From contig CAQGLR010000032.1 in the NCBI GenBank assembly GCA_948794795.1, positions 1 through 43,018 of the forward strand: a stretch of 43,018 nt of DNA. Direction: 5' to 3'. The number at the start of each line of letters is the position of its first letter. Within the stretch, counting starts at the first letter, position 1. Source of the DNA: an uncultured Lachnospiraceae bacterium (GTDB lineage: Bacteria; Bacillota; Clostridia; Lachnospirales; Lachnospiraceae). This document shows, piece after piece, positions 1 through 8,918 of this stretch. The position numbers and the translations under genes were made by a program. The notes under the pieces were generated by a model. It was not told the origin of the DNA and ran no database searches. It saw only the letters and a program-made list of their open reading frames with translations.

Positions 1-86
1 CATTGGTAAAACTTTGGAATTGCCAGAGGCAAAATACCTGTGTATTAAAAAAATGTGGAAACTCAAAATATTGTATTAAAGCTAAA

Positions 87-115
87 TTGAAAAAACATAT
101 ATTGTATATTATAAT
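87..115 (+). promoter_or_regulatory. Sigma-A type promoter for the yccF-like gene
   Basis: A TTGAAA box (87-92) and a perfect TATAAT box (110-115) are separated by exactly 17 bases. The expected transcript start is near 122, leaving a leader of about 30 bases with an AAGGAG ribosome site (137-142) before the ATG at 152. It is the cleanest housekeeping promoter seen in the window. Confidence 0.75.
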
Positions 116-151
116 GATTTTATTATAAATAAAATTAAGGAGTGTTTGTAA

Positions 152-511
152 ATGGGCTGTTTAGGAAATGTATTATGGTTTTTGTGTGGTGGTTTTCTTG
201 GAGGACTGGGCTGGACGCTGGCAGGCTGTCTATGGTGTATTACAGTTATAGGTATACCTGTAGGCATGCAATGTTTTAAAATTGCAGGACTGGCATTTTT
301 TCCGTTTGGCAAGGAAGTAGCTTATGGTGGTGGTACAATGTCATTTCTAGTAAATATGGTATGGCTTGTGGTATCAGGTATTTACCTTGCAGTGGAACAT
401 ACTGTTTTTGGCTGTATTTTATGTGTTACAATAGTTGGCATACCATTCGGGATACAGCATTTTAAACTGGCAAAGCTTGCACTTATGCCATTTGGAAGTG
501 ATGTAATATAA
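152..511 (+). CDS. yccF: YccF-family (DUF307) small inner-membrane protein
   Basis: The 119-residue protein is almost entirely hydrophobic and glycine-rich. It has two related halves, each containing a VIGIP or IVGIP turn followed by a segment ending in FFPFG or LMPFG; this internal duplication is the signature of the YccF/DUF307 family, whose members are about 120-150 residues. It should sit in the cytoplasmic membrane with several segments; no reaction is known for the family. The start is supported by AAGGAG at 137-142 and by the promoter at 87-115. No operon partner is obvious: the next gene begins 81 bases downstream with its own ribosome site. Family assignment is confident, function is unknown. 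Confidence 0.85.
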   Translation: MGCLGNVLWFLCGGFLGGLGWTLAGCLWCITVIGIPVGMQCFKIAGLAFFPFGKEVAYGGGTMSFLVNMVWLVVSGIYLAVEHTVFGCILCVTIVGIPFGIQHFKLAKLALMPFGSDVI

Positions 512-592
512 TTAACTACAATGCCGTTTAGTTAAGAAATTTTATAAAAATAATAGTTTTTATAATAATCTTGTTGTAGATGGAGGATTAAA

Positions 593-1225
593 ATGATAAT
601 TAACAGGGAAGATATGATGGAACTTACAAGGCGTATGACACCAAAGAGAAATTCTTTCACAAGGATAGCAGGATGTTATTTTAATGAAGATGGGGAAAAT
701 GATGGGACTTTTAATATACATTTTCTTGATTTGCCATTAAAAGACAGGGAAGAAAATTTAAAGCTTGCTAAAACGGTTCCTTATTCTGGTACTAATAGTA
801 ATCTTAAAGGTTATAGGTTTATGAAACAGAGTGAGGGTAACGGTAGTATATGGCAGCTTCTTATGGCTATGAAGTCCTGTGGGCTTAAAAATGATGCACT
901 TATGGATGTTTTTTATGACCTTGTGGCAAGGCATTATAACAATAATGGCAAAGGTTATGCAGTTATAGTATTCCATGATTGTTATGATGTACCTGTAAAG
1001 GCAGCAGATAAGGAGAGGCTTGGTGAATCAGAGGAGGTCTATGACTATCTTATATGTGTAATCTGTCCGCTTGCAGGGGAATATGAACCAGGAAAGCCTG
1101 AATGTGGTTTCTTGTTCCCTGCATTTACAGACAGAAGCAGTGATATACACCATGTAGCAGTGTACAATTCAGATACTGCACATCCACATATGGAGCTGGC
1201 AGATGATATATTGGGATGTGTATAA
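593..1225 (+). CDS. DUF4317-family protein, short form
   Basis: The 210-residue soluble protein carries family hallmarks: an N-terminal stretch around RMTPKRNSFTRIAGCYF, a middle YAVIVFHDCYDVPVKAADK segment, then YLICVICPLA and GFLFPAFTDRSSDIHHV. From memory, DUF4317 proteins of Clostridia are usually about 350-400 residues, so this one seems to stop after the first half, at ELADDILGCV just before TAA. No frameshifted continuation was recognised downstream. The start follows TGGAGGATTAAA. A TATAAT at 561-566 could be its -10 box but lacks a good -35. Function is unknown for the whole family. Confidence 0.75.
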   Translation: MIINREDMMELTRRMTPKRNSFTRIAGCYFNEDGENDGTFNIHFLDLPLKDREENLKLAKTVPYSGTNSNLKGYRFMKQSEGNGSIWQLLMAMKSCGLKNDALMDVFYDLVARHYNNNGKGYAVIVFHDCYDVPVKAADKERLGESEEVYDYLICVICPLAGEYEPGKPECGFLFPAFTDRSSDIHHVAVYNSDTAHPHMELADDILGCV

Positions 1226-1639
1226 AAAAAGAATATATAACATTGTATAGATTTAGGTTCTTAATAAAAGTGGCATATAATAGTAGACTTTTGATATAAA
1301 ATTATGTTAAAATAACAATAATTTACAGTAAATTACTGGAAATATTACTTCTGAAGTTAGATACAGCAGAATTTTGCATAGAGTAAATTGTTAAGGATAT
1401 ATGCTGGAAATACAAGTGTAGTAGTGTTATATAAGGTTTTCCAGTGTAATGTACCAGATAATCCAGGCAAAAAAACTGCAGGATTTAACAGGCAGAGTGA
1501 TACATAACAAACCAGGATACAGGTAGTTATGGAGGATTAAGAAAGAAAACATTTGTGTGAAAAGAATGTTTTTCACACAGCGGATTTGTGTTTATGCATA
1601 AGTCTGCAGGCTAAAAAGAATAAAGAATGGAGGGATTTT
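1226..1639 (+). other. Gene-free leader region upstream of the LRR protein gene
   Basis: About 410 AT-rich bases without a convincing gene. The only structure noticed is a hairpin in the probable leader (arms 1554-1563 and 1570-1579, 10 paired bases, 6-base loop) ending 60 bases before the chosen start codon at 1640. It is not followed by a terminator-like T run. No promoter with correct spacing could be defended. Confidence 0.4.
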
Positions 1640-4600
1640 ATGAAGAGAAAAAGACTGGCAATTCTTTTGGCAGTGTCATTATTATTACAGATACTGCCGC
1701 TTCCAATGGGATGCCTGGCACAAGTATCTGGCATATTCCGTACCAGCATGGCGGCAGAGGCAGATGAAGAAGTGCTTTCAGGTACAGAAGGGGATATCAG
1801 CTGGCAGCTGGTACCAGAAGAGCCTAAGGATGGATGGCTGCTTAACGGGGTGACACCATACAGGCTTGAACTGTCTGGAACAGGTGATATGAAAAAATAT
1901 AGCACAGAAAGTTATTCAGTTAAAAATGATAAGAATGAAACAGTTTACTACACCAGGACAACAGCACCATGGAAAATATCTATAAGTAAAATACAGACTG
2001 TTGTAATTGGTGATGGAATTACAAGTATTTCAGATTATGCTTTTTATTTAGGTAATTCTATTTCATCTATAGAAATGCCTGATAGTATAAAATCTATTGG
2101 AAATTATGCATTTTATGCTTGTAATGCTTTGAAAAAGGCTGTATTGCCAGATGGCATTGAATCTATTGGAAACAATGCATTTGAATATTGTACAGATATG
2201 ACAGAAGTTAATATTCCTGCTTCTGTGTCTTCTATTGGAATTTGTGCATTTTATGCGTGTTCTGTTTTAAACAGTATAGAAATTCCAGGAAGTGTAGAAG
2301 AAATAAAGGCATCTGCATTTAGCTCATGTAAGAATTTAAAAAAGGCAGTTATCAATGAGGGTGTTAAAATTATTAACATCAATGCTTTTTATAACTGCAC
2401 AGCACTTACAGAGATTTCACTTCCAGAGAGTTCTTTGACAACAATTGGGGAAACTGCCTTTTATAATACAGCACTGGTTTCATTTAATGTGCCAGCATCA
2501 GTTACAAATATAGGTGTAAATCCATTTATGCTTGGAAGTTTTAAAAATATAACAGTTTCACCAGGCAGCCAGCATTATGAAGCAATTAATGGAGTATTGA
2601 TAGAGAAGAAAGATTCCAAACTGTATAAGGTAATTAGTTATCCTTGTAAAGGTGCTGCTACAGCTGTAGTTCCAGAACCTGTAGAAATAATCGGAAAACA
2701 GGCGTTTTATTGTTCTGGGCTGAAAAGTATCAGTCTTCCAGGTTCATTACTGGATATTGAGTATAGTGCATTTGAAGGTTCAATAATTTTATCAGGTATT
2801 GATGTTCCAGGAAATGTTAAAAAAATTGGCGACAGGGCATTTAATAATTGTTCTTCTTTGGCTGATATATCTTTAGGAGGAGATATACTTTCTATAGGAG
2901 ATTATACATTTGCGTATTGTTCTTCAATTACCGGACTTGTACTTCCAGATAAAGTAACTTATATTGGAAATAGTGCATTTAGCAATTGTTACAAGTTAAA
3001 GGAATTAATATTTCCTAATAGTATTATAAATATTGGGAACAGTGTACTTTCTGGCTGTTCTGTGCTGGAAAAAGTATCATTTGGACAACAGATAGAAAGT
3101 ATTAAGGGAAATGTTTTTAATGGATGTCCAAAGCTTGCAGAAATTGAGATTTCTCAAAAAAACCAAAACCTGGCAGCAGAAGGTAATGTAATATATAATA
3201 AACAAAAAACTAAGTTAATTTATTATGCTGCTGGTATGATGAGTGATAAATTTATGATACCAGAAACAGTACAAACTATTGGTTCATATGCATTTACATA
3301 TTGTACACATCTTGAAGAACTGAGGTTTCCAGCATCTGTAACAATTCTGGAAGACAGTGCAGTTTATTATAATAGTTCAATCAGCAAGCTTCTTTTTTAT
3401 GGAGATGCACCTGCTGTAAGTGAATCAAATGGACAGTCCTATGATGATAAATATAATGTAACATCTTTTACTGCTTATAATACTTCTATATTATCAAACA
3501 GAGTTAATAATGGTTCTTATAATAATTCTGGCATGACAATACATAAAACAGAAGATTCTTCTGGATGGGAGAATGGCTGGACAGGAACAGCAAAGTATAA
3601 GAATGAGGAACAGCAATATGCTGATGTATATAAGTGGGAACAGAATTATATAGTCCTTGACTGGAATCCTGATAAAACTGATATTGCAACAGGCAATTTT
3701 GGTGGATTGTCATGGAAATACAGGGACGATATTGGTGAAATTGTATTTTCAGGTGAAGGGAAGATACCTGATTTTGAAGAAGATAACCTGCCATCATGGA
3801 GCAATATTGAAGACATAAACCATATGCAGGATATTAAGCTTATTGAAACAGGCAATGCTACAGAAATTGGAAATAATGCATTTAATGGCGCTAGTAAGCT
3901 TGCAAGGATTTTTTCAGGTGACAGCCTTGAAAGAATAGGACAAAGTGCTTTTGCAAATTGTACAGATTTACAGGTAGTTGGAATACAAAGTGCCATAAGG
4001 ATAGATAAAGAAGCATTTATTGGTGATACAGCAATCCGTGATGATATGGATATACGTAACTGCCAGATAGTTGGAGATAGTGCATTTAAAGGATGTACTT
4101 CCCTGACAGGAATACTTCTTGGTGAAAGCCTTAAGACTATAGGAAATGAGGCATTTGCATTATGTAGTAAAGTTGAAACAATGATACTTCCAGAGTCTTT
4201 AGTTTCACTTGGTGATAGTTGCTTTATGGGATGCAGTATTTTAAGGACAATTAATATTCCAGGAAATGTTACTGCTGTTCCAGCACTTTGTTTTGCGGAT
4301 TGTGCAAATTTGCAGAAAGTTTATTTCTATGGTGACTGTCCTGTGGCATGGGAGGATAATTGCTTTAATAACACACATACAGATATAACTATTTATTACA
4401 GGGCTGGAAATACTTCATGGGATAATGTGGGAACCAGCTGGAACAATATTCCTGTTACAGGGTTAGATAAATTCTATACAGAACAGCAGGACCATTATTC
4501 ATTTGCTAATAGCAGTAGTTCATTTGGGTATGGTTCAAGGTACTTTATTCCGAGACAGCGTTATGTAACAGCATTACAGAGTATTATAAGGGGTTCATTT

Positions 4601-6988
4601 TACTATGCGTTAAGTGACGTATGGGGTGGCAGCTGCTTTGGAATGGCAGCATCTTCTACAGAGTTTTATGAAGGGGAAATGTTTAATGTAACAGACTATA
4701 ATCCTTTAGCAGAAAACTTATATGATATCACTGCACCTGGTGATGCCAATGCTGCTATAACTAAATTAATTGAGATATACCAGGTATCACAGTATGTAGA
4801 TGAAATTGGCATGGAGATAGCAGTTAATTTGGGAAAATATAAGAAGCTTGTAAACCAGGTTGAAGAATTTGAACGTTCTGGAGGACTGGATATAGATTCA
4901 TCTGCTGACCCATTAGTTATGTGTTTATATGACGGGTGCTCAGGCCATGCAGTAGTTCCAGTATCTGTAAATATGGATAGTAATGGAAATTATATTTTTG
5001 AAGTTTATGACAGTAATTTCCCAAATGGTTTCAGGACACTTATGGTTAATAAAGACCTCTCAGGAATTATTTATGGTTCATATAAAGAGGCTTCATTTGT
5101 AAGGTATTCTACAATAAGGGACTGTCTTTTAAATGCTGATTTTACAGGCCAGTATCTTAATAAAGAGCCTTTTGAAAGTAATAAAGTTGCTATTGCCATT
5201 AACCGTCCTGAAATAAACCTTGTTAATGGTGGTGGAAGGGATTATACGGAAATTGAAGGAGCTTATGAACAGAGACCTGTATCAGATGCCACAGAAGATG
5301 AAACAAATACTTTAAGAAGTTTTGTACTGCCACAGGGAGAGTACCATATAGAGGATGCTTCTATAGAGAAGCAGAGTGATGGTGAAGAAGCAGTACAGGA
5401 AAAGTTAAAATATTATATAGCTACAGAAGATTTATTCTCAGAGATAGAAACTTCTGATGAAGATGCAGAGCTTGTTGTAAAAAGTGTAAAGGGAACAGGA
5501 TACGATACAGTTACTCTTTTATCAGAAGAACCTGGAACAGAATCTGAACTTACAGTTATGGATGTATCAGGAATTAAGAAAGAAATTTCTGTAAAGGCTA
5601 GTTCTGTTACTGTAGATATATTAAATGATATGGAAATGACATTAACTGTTTCTGATGATGCAACAGAAGTTAAAGTTGATGGAGAAGAACTGGAAATGTC
5701 TGGAACACAGGCAGATATTTCTTTCTGTACACAGGATAAAGAAAAGCAGATGGAGATTTCTGATATGTATTGTGAGCTTTCTCTGGATAGTAATAATAAA
5801 CTGTCTGGATTAGCAGAAGCTTATGTAACATGGGCTAATAATAGTACAGAGGATATGGATGTTATTGCAAGGATTAAGGATGGTAAAGGAAATGTAATAG
5901 CAGAGTATAAAGAAAATAAAACTATTAATATGGGCATGCAGAAGATTAACCTGTTATTTGACAATATACAGACAGACCTTGGCGGATTATCAGGAGAATT
6001 TAATGCAGTATGTGAAATTATAATAACTGGTTCTAGTGAAGCAAGTGTTTCTTATCCTGGAATTATATTAAATGCAACTGGTACACAGGATGTTGTAATA
6101 CCAGCACCTGAAATAACACTAAAGCCAGAAGAAACTGTAACACCAGCACCAGAAACACCAGCAACAAGTATACCAGAGGTGACACCAACACCTACAGCAA
6201 AGCCACAGGGAGGAGGAAGTGTAATTATTTTCCCTTATTTTACACAGACACCATCCCCTTCACCTGCTGCAACACAGTCACCTGCTGCGGCACCAACATC
6301 CACTGCAACACAAGTGCCTGTAATTACACCTACACCAACACCAGCTGTAACGCAGGCTCCTGTGTCAACACCAGTACCAGAAGCAACAACAGCGCCAGCA
6401 GAACCAGAAGAAACTGCAGAACCAGATAATAATGTTTCTCTGCCTGTGAAAGGAAAGATAGTAAATTCAGGGGCGCTTAAATATATTGTTATAAAACCAT
6501 CAGGTACAAATGGTACTGTGTCCGTATATGGTGCAAAGAATAAGAATGACAAAAGTGTTGTTATACCAAAGAAAATAAAAATAAATGGATATTCTTATAA
6601 AGTAACAGGTATTAATAAGAATGCATTTAAAAATATGAAGAAGTTGTCAAAAGTGACAATAGGTGCCAATGTTAAGGTAATTGGAACAGGTGCATTTAAG
6701 AATTGTAAGAAACTGCAGTTTATTATTATTCCAAATAAAGTAACAAATATTGGAAGCAAAGCATTTGCAGGATGTACAGGATTAAAATATCTAGTTGTAA
6801 AATCAGGTAAAATAAAATCTATAGGGGCAGGTGCTTTCCAGGGAACCAGCCAGAAAGTTACAGTAAAAACCTTGAAAAGCAAATGGAAAAAGTATTCCAA
6901 AATGTTTATAAATAAAGGAAAGATGACAAATAAAGCAGTATTTCTTATTGAACCAGCAAAGCTGGAATATAAAGGCAAAAGTTATTAA
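1640..6988 (+). CDS. Giant secreted BspA-type leucine-rich repeat protein with embedded papain-like cysteine peptidase signature
   Basis: The ATG at 1640 (GGAGG at 1629-1633) gives 1782 residues; a longer TTG start at 1553 would place 29 unrelated residues before the signal peptide. Residues 1-35 form a Lys/Arg-rich, hydrophobic signal peptide. BspA-type LRR units (AF..C..L..I.IP..V..IG) fill about 113-575, 740-905 and 1620-1740. Between the second and third blocks, about 950-1170, lies a non-LRR domain with GGSCFGMA (Cys999), SGHAV (His1103) and YDSNFP (Asp1124/Asn1126), the order of a papain-like Cys-His-Asn/Asp site. The Gln usual six residues before the Cys is Asp993 here. A Pro/Thr/Ala-rich spacer covers about 1487-1593. 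There is no LPXTG motif or S-layer domain. BspA proteins bind host or matrix proteins; a proteolytic role here is inference. The gene is monocistronic and ends at a strong terminator. Confidence 0.85.
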   Translation: MKRKRLAILLAVSLLLQILPLPMGCLAQVSGIFRTSMAAEADEEVLSGTEGDISWQLVPEEPKDGWLLNGVTPYRLELSGTGDMKKYSTESYSVKNDKNETVYYTRTTAPWKISISKIQTVVIGDGITSISDYAFYLGNSISSIEMPDSIKSIGNYAFYACNALKKAVLPDGIESIGNNAFEYCTDMTEVNIPASVSSIGICAFYACSVLNSIEIPGSVEEIKASAFSSCKNLKKAVINEGVKIININAFYNCTALTEISLPESSLTTIGETAFYNTALVSFNVPASVTNIGVNPFMLGSFKNITVSPGSQHYEAINGVLIEKKDSKLYKVISYPCKGAATAVVPEPVEIIGKQAFYCSGLKSISLPGSLLDIEYSAFEGSIILSGIDVPGNVKKIGDRAFNNCSSLADISLGGDILSIGDYTFAYCSSITGLVLPDKVTYIGNSAFSNCYKLKELIFPNSIINIGNSVLSGCSVLEKVSFGQQIESIKGNVFNGCPKLAEIEISQKNQNLAAEGNVIYNKQKTKLIYYAAGMMSDKFMIPETVQTIGSYAFTYCTHLEELRFPASVTILEDSAVYYNSSISKLLFYGDAPAVSESNGQSYDDKYNVTSFTAYNTSILSNRVNNGSYNNSGMTIHKTEDSSGWENGWTGTAKYKNEEQQYADVYKWEQNYIVLDWNPDKTDIATGNFGGLSWKYRDDIGEIVFSGEGKIPDFEEDNLPSWSNIEDINHMQDIKLIETGNATEIGNNAFNGASKLARIFSGDSLERIGQSAFANCTDLQVVGIQSAIRIDKEAFIGDTAIRDDMDIRNCQIVGDSAFKGCTSLTGILLGESLKTIGNEAFALCSKVETMILPESLVSLGDSCFMGCSILRTINIPGNVTAVPALCFADCANLQKVYFYGDCPVAWEDNCFNNTHTDITIYYRAGNTSWDNVGTSWNNIPVTGLDKFYTEQQDHYSFANSSSSFGYGSRYFIPRQRYVTALQSIIRGSFYYALSDVWGGSCFGMAASSTEFYEGEMFNVTDYNPLAENLYDITAPGDANAAITKLIEIYQVSQYVDEIGMEIAVNLGKYKKLVNQVEEFERSGGLDIDSSADPLVMCLYDGCSGHAVVPVSVNMDSNGNYIFEVYDSNFPNGFRTLMVNKDLSGIIYGSYKEASFVRYSTIRDCLLNADFTGQYLNKEPFESNKVAIAINRPEINLVNGGGRDYTEIEGAYEQRPVSDATEDETNTLRSFVLPQGEYHIEDASIEKQSDGEEAVQEKLKYYIATEDLFSEIETSDEDAELVVKSVKGTGYDTVTLLSEEPGTESELTVMDVSGIKKEISVKASSVTVDILNDMEMTLTVSDDATEVKVDGEELEMSGTQADISFCTQDKEKQMEISDMYCELSLDSNNKLSGLAEAYVTWANNSTEDMDVIARIKDGKGNVIAEYKENKTINMGMQKINLLFDNIQTDLGGLSGEFNAVCEIIITGSSEASVSYPGIILNATGTQDVVIPAPEITLKPEETVTPAPETPATSIPEVTPTPTAKPQGGGSVIIFPYFTQTPSPSPAATQSPAAAPTSTATQVPVITPTPTPAVTQAPVSTPVPEATTAPAEPEETAEPDNNVSLPVKGKIVNSGALKYIVIKPSGTNGTVSVYGAKNKNDKSVVIPKKIKINGYSYKVTGINKNAFKNMKKLSKVTIGANVKVIGTGAFKNCKKLQFIIIPNKVTNIGSKAFAGCTGLKYLVVKSGKIKSIGAGAFQGTSQKVTVKTLKSKWKKYSKMFINKGKMTNKAVFLIEPAKLEYKGKSY

Positions 6989-7010
6989 TTATAGGAAGTA
7001 ATTATCTGGA

Positions 7011-7050
7011 CCCTGCCTATGCAGGTTAAGCATAGGCAGGGTTTTGTTTT
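7011..7050 (+). terminator. Rho-independent terminator of the LRR protein gene
   Basis: A perfect 12-base-pair stem (CCCTGCCTATGC at 7011-7022, complement at 7030-7041) with a 7-base loop is followed by TTTTGTTTT. It lies 23 bases after the LRR stop codon and touches the end of the convergent anti-sigma gene. The T run exists only on the plus-strand side. Confidence 0.9.
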
Positions 7051-7813
7051 AGTGTAAATGGTGGTGTCCGCCATGGCTTTGATGGCATCCGCCGCTATCT
7101 GTATTGTCTATATAAGGGTCTGTATATCCTGTATTGGATTCATAAATGGTAATTAATCTATATATTTCAGACATACTCATATCCCTGCAGTCATCAACAG
7201 TTATTGTATCATCATATTGCACAAGCTGCAGATAGGCATAATATTTACCAAATGAAAGCCCATTATCGTGGGCCTGTGGCACAATTCCTGGGTCAGCGCT
7301 GATGCTGTGGCTGCTATGCCCTGAATGTCCGCAACATCTTTGTACACCTGTGCTTATATTGTTCTCATGGCTGTTGTTTGCTGCTATTGTAAATATAAGT
7401 TCAGAATCTTCTGTAATATATATATCCATAGCCTGGTTTTCTACAATTTCATCAATAGCAGCTGTATATATTTTTCCTTTAAGTGATAAATCCTTAAGGA
7501 TTTCTTCTCCCTCTGGATTATATGCTGTCACAGATACTACCCGGTCAAAGCGGTTAAGTGCAAGTTCAATGGACGGATTAACATCAATACTTATATAAGA
7601 AACTGGTGACTGTATCCATAAATATCCTCTTATTCCTGCTATAAGGAGTATTGCCAGGCATGCCAGGGCAAATTTATTCCGGAGTGTGGGACGTTTAGCC
7701 AGGACAAGGCTTGTTTGGTTTTTACGGCTTGCTGAAAGAAATTGTTTGGTTGATTCTTTTAACTGTCCATCTGCTTTAATATTATCAAATGCTTTATGTA
7801 TTTTATCCGTCAA
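7049..7813 (-). CDS. RsgI-like anti-sigma factor with histidine-rich extracellular tail
   Basis: A short cytoplasmic N-terminus (probable sigma-binding part) is followed by one membrane segment (FALACLAILLIAGI) and the conserved extracellular motif YISIDVNPSIELALNRFDRVV, hallmark of the domain next to the membrane in RsgI-type anti-sigma factors. Autoproteolysis at the Asn-Pro bond of that motif has been described for RsgI family members; the NP pair is present. The C-terminus is unusual: clusters such as HSGHSSHS and SHGGHHHLH plus several Cys, suggesting metal binding. It follows and overlaps the sigma gene, so the two are probably translationally coupled. Start is ambiguous: GTG at 7822 directly abuts GGGAGG, whereas TTG at 7813 has 8-base spacing and is preferred. 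Confidence 0.8.
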   Translation of the reverse strand: MTDKIHKAFDNIKADGQLKESTKQFLSASRKNQTSLVLAKRPTLRNKFALACLAILLIAGIRGYLWIQSPVSYISIDVNPSIELALNRFDRVVSVTAYNPEGEEILKDLSLKGKIYTAAIDEIVENQAMDIYITEDSELIFTIAANNSHENNISTGVQRCCGHSGHSSHSISADPGIVPQAHDNGLSFGKYYAYLQLVQYDDTITVDDCRDMSMSEIYRLITIYESNTGYTDPYIDNTDSGGCHQSHGGHHHLH

Positions 7814-8288
7814 TTTCTTCACCTCCCAGCTTTTCTTTTAATATCTTCCGTCCCCTGGACAACAGGGAATAAATTGTATTCTCTTTCTTGTCAAGTATTT
7901 TTCCTATTTCATCCGCTTTATATCCTTCATAATAATGCAGATAAATTACATCTTTATATTTAGCTGGAAGTGAAAGCACTGCTTCTAAGACTTCCCTGTG
8001 TTCTTCTGGTACTTCTGCTTCTATTTCAGCCAATGTTTCAAGTGGTATTTTATTACGCCGGAAGAAATCGTTAAGGTAGTCTTTACAGGAATTAATGGTT
8101 ACACGAAGCAGCCATGCTTTTTCATGTTCAGCATTATTAAATGGTTCATCATGCAGCATATATTTTAAAAATACATTTTGGAATACATCTTCTGCATCTG
8201 CATGGTTTTTAAGATGATAAAAACAAACATGTTTTATCATATCTGCATATTTTTCAACTGCATGGTTTACTTCTGGTTCACTCCTCAC
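7803..8288 (-). CDS. ECF-type RNA polymerase sigma factor
   Basis: The 162-codon product has a region 2 typical of ECF factors (DAEDVFQNVFLKYM, then EKAWLLRVTINSCKDYL) and a region 4 helix-turn-helix (SLPAKYKDVIYLHYYEGYKADEIGKIL, then NTIYSLLSRGRKILKEKL). It should redirect RNA polymerase to a small regulon when released from the membrane anti-sigma factor encoded by the overlapping downstream gene. The GTG at 8288 is chosen because AGGAGG sits 8 bases upstream; the alternative GTG at 8297 overlaps that ribosome site. The signal is unknown, but the His-rich partner proteins on both sides hint at metal or redox stress. Family certain, regulon unknown. Confidence 0.9.
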   Translation of the reverse strand: MRSEPEVNHAVEKYADMIKHVCFYHLKNHADAEDVFQNVFLKYMLHDEPFNNAEHEKAWLLRVTINSCKDYLNDFFRRNKIPLETLAEIEAEVPEEHREVLEAVLSLPAKYKDVIYLHYYEGYKADEIGKILDKKENTIYSLLSRGRKILKEKLGGEEIDG

Positions 8289-8681
8289 ATATGCCACCTC
8301 CTATACACTTGTTTAAGCCTGGAATTATACCAGGTGTTATCTGGCTTTACAGGATATATCTAAAATATTTCCTGGTAAAGAGGACTGCGGATATCCGCAT
8401 AGTTATATTTATTATATATAAAGAGATGGGTTGTGTCATTATATTTGTAACCACATTACCATACAGTTTATAGCTTTTTAAATATTACTAAGATGGTTAA
8501 ATACCAGTGTTTTTACTTGCTGGAATTTTTATCTGTGTAAAATCCATTAGTATTTAATTGCCTTAGTAATAAAAAGTTTTCTTAACAATCTGTATTAATT
8601 ATAATAATAATGGCATGCAGGATAAAGAGTTTTATTGTCCTGCATGCCATTTCTGGAATTATAAACGTTATAACTGCTTTT
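8289..8681. other. Intergenic region between the sigma gene and the His-rich protein gene
   Basis: About 390 bases with no credible gene; short frames here are chance or shadows. It contains a 14-base perfect palindrome, TGCGGATATCCGCA (8386-8399), about 100 bases upstream of the sigma gene start on the minus strand, with TATA-rich sequence further upstream on that strand. It also holds the hairpin at 8610-8650 listed separately. Sigma promoter elements could not be assigned with confidence. Confidence 0.45.
8610..8650 (-). terminator. Terminator-like hairpin after the His-rich protein gene
   Basis: A perfect 13-base-pair inverted repeat (ATGGCATGCAGGA at 8610-8622 and its complement at 8638-8650) with a 15-base loop lies about 30 bases past the stop of the minus-strand gene at 8682. 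On the minus strand it is followed by ATTATTATAATTAAT, which is T-rich but not a clean T run, so termination is likely rather than proven. Confidence 0.6.
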
Positions 8682-8918
8682 TTAATAATGGCATCTTCCA
8701 TTACTGTGGGTTACATGGTGCTTTGTACAGTAATATTTACAGTTGCTTGCTTTCTTGTGTATTTTATCATGGTAAGCACAATAAGTACCTGTGTAACTGC
8801 TATGGTGTCCGCCGCCATGATGCCCATGTGCCATGGCTGGCATTGACAAACCACTTGCAATTATAAATCCTGCTGTCATAATAGCAGCTGTTTTTTTCCA
8901 GTTTTTAAAGATTTTCAT
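8682..8918 (-). CDS. Small secreted histidine/cysteine-rich protein, putative metal binder
   Basis: The 78-residue product starts after AAAGGAGGGATTTTAT. It has a clear signal peptide (MKIFKNWKK, hydrophobic core, AMA cleavage site near residue 30). The predicted mature peptide of about 48 residues holds eleven His and four Cys, with HGHH, GGGHH and TKHHVTH clusters. Such composition is typical of Zn, Ni or Cu binding, but no named family is recognised. It lies upstream of, and on the same strand as, the sigma/anti-sigma pair; the anti-sigma also has a His-rich extracellular tail. A shared metal-related function, possibly as a target of the sigma factor, is inference. The signal peptide and ribosome site argue against a chance frame. 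Confidence 0.75.
   Translation of the reverse strand: MKIFKNWKKTAAIMTAGFIIASGLSMPAMAHGHHGGGHHSSYTGTYCAYHDKIHKKASNCKYYCTKHHVTHSNGRCHY

Noticed and set aside
1553..1639. N-terminal extension of the LRR protein from a TTG codon
   Set aside because: The 29 extra residues precede an excellent signal peptide, and the ATG at 1640 has its own GGAGG site.
6235..6978. Minus-strand frames under the Pro/Thr spacer and C-terminus of the LRR protein
   Set aside because: They are shadows caused by repetitive codons; no ribosome sites and hydrophobic low-complexity products.
8615..8866. Plus-strand frames opposite the His-rich protein
   Set aside because: They start inside the terminator hairpin and are antisense to a gene with a clear signal peptide and ribosome site.
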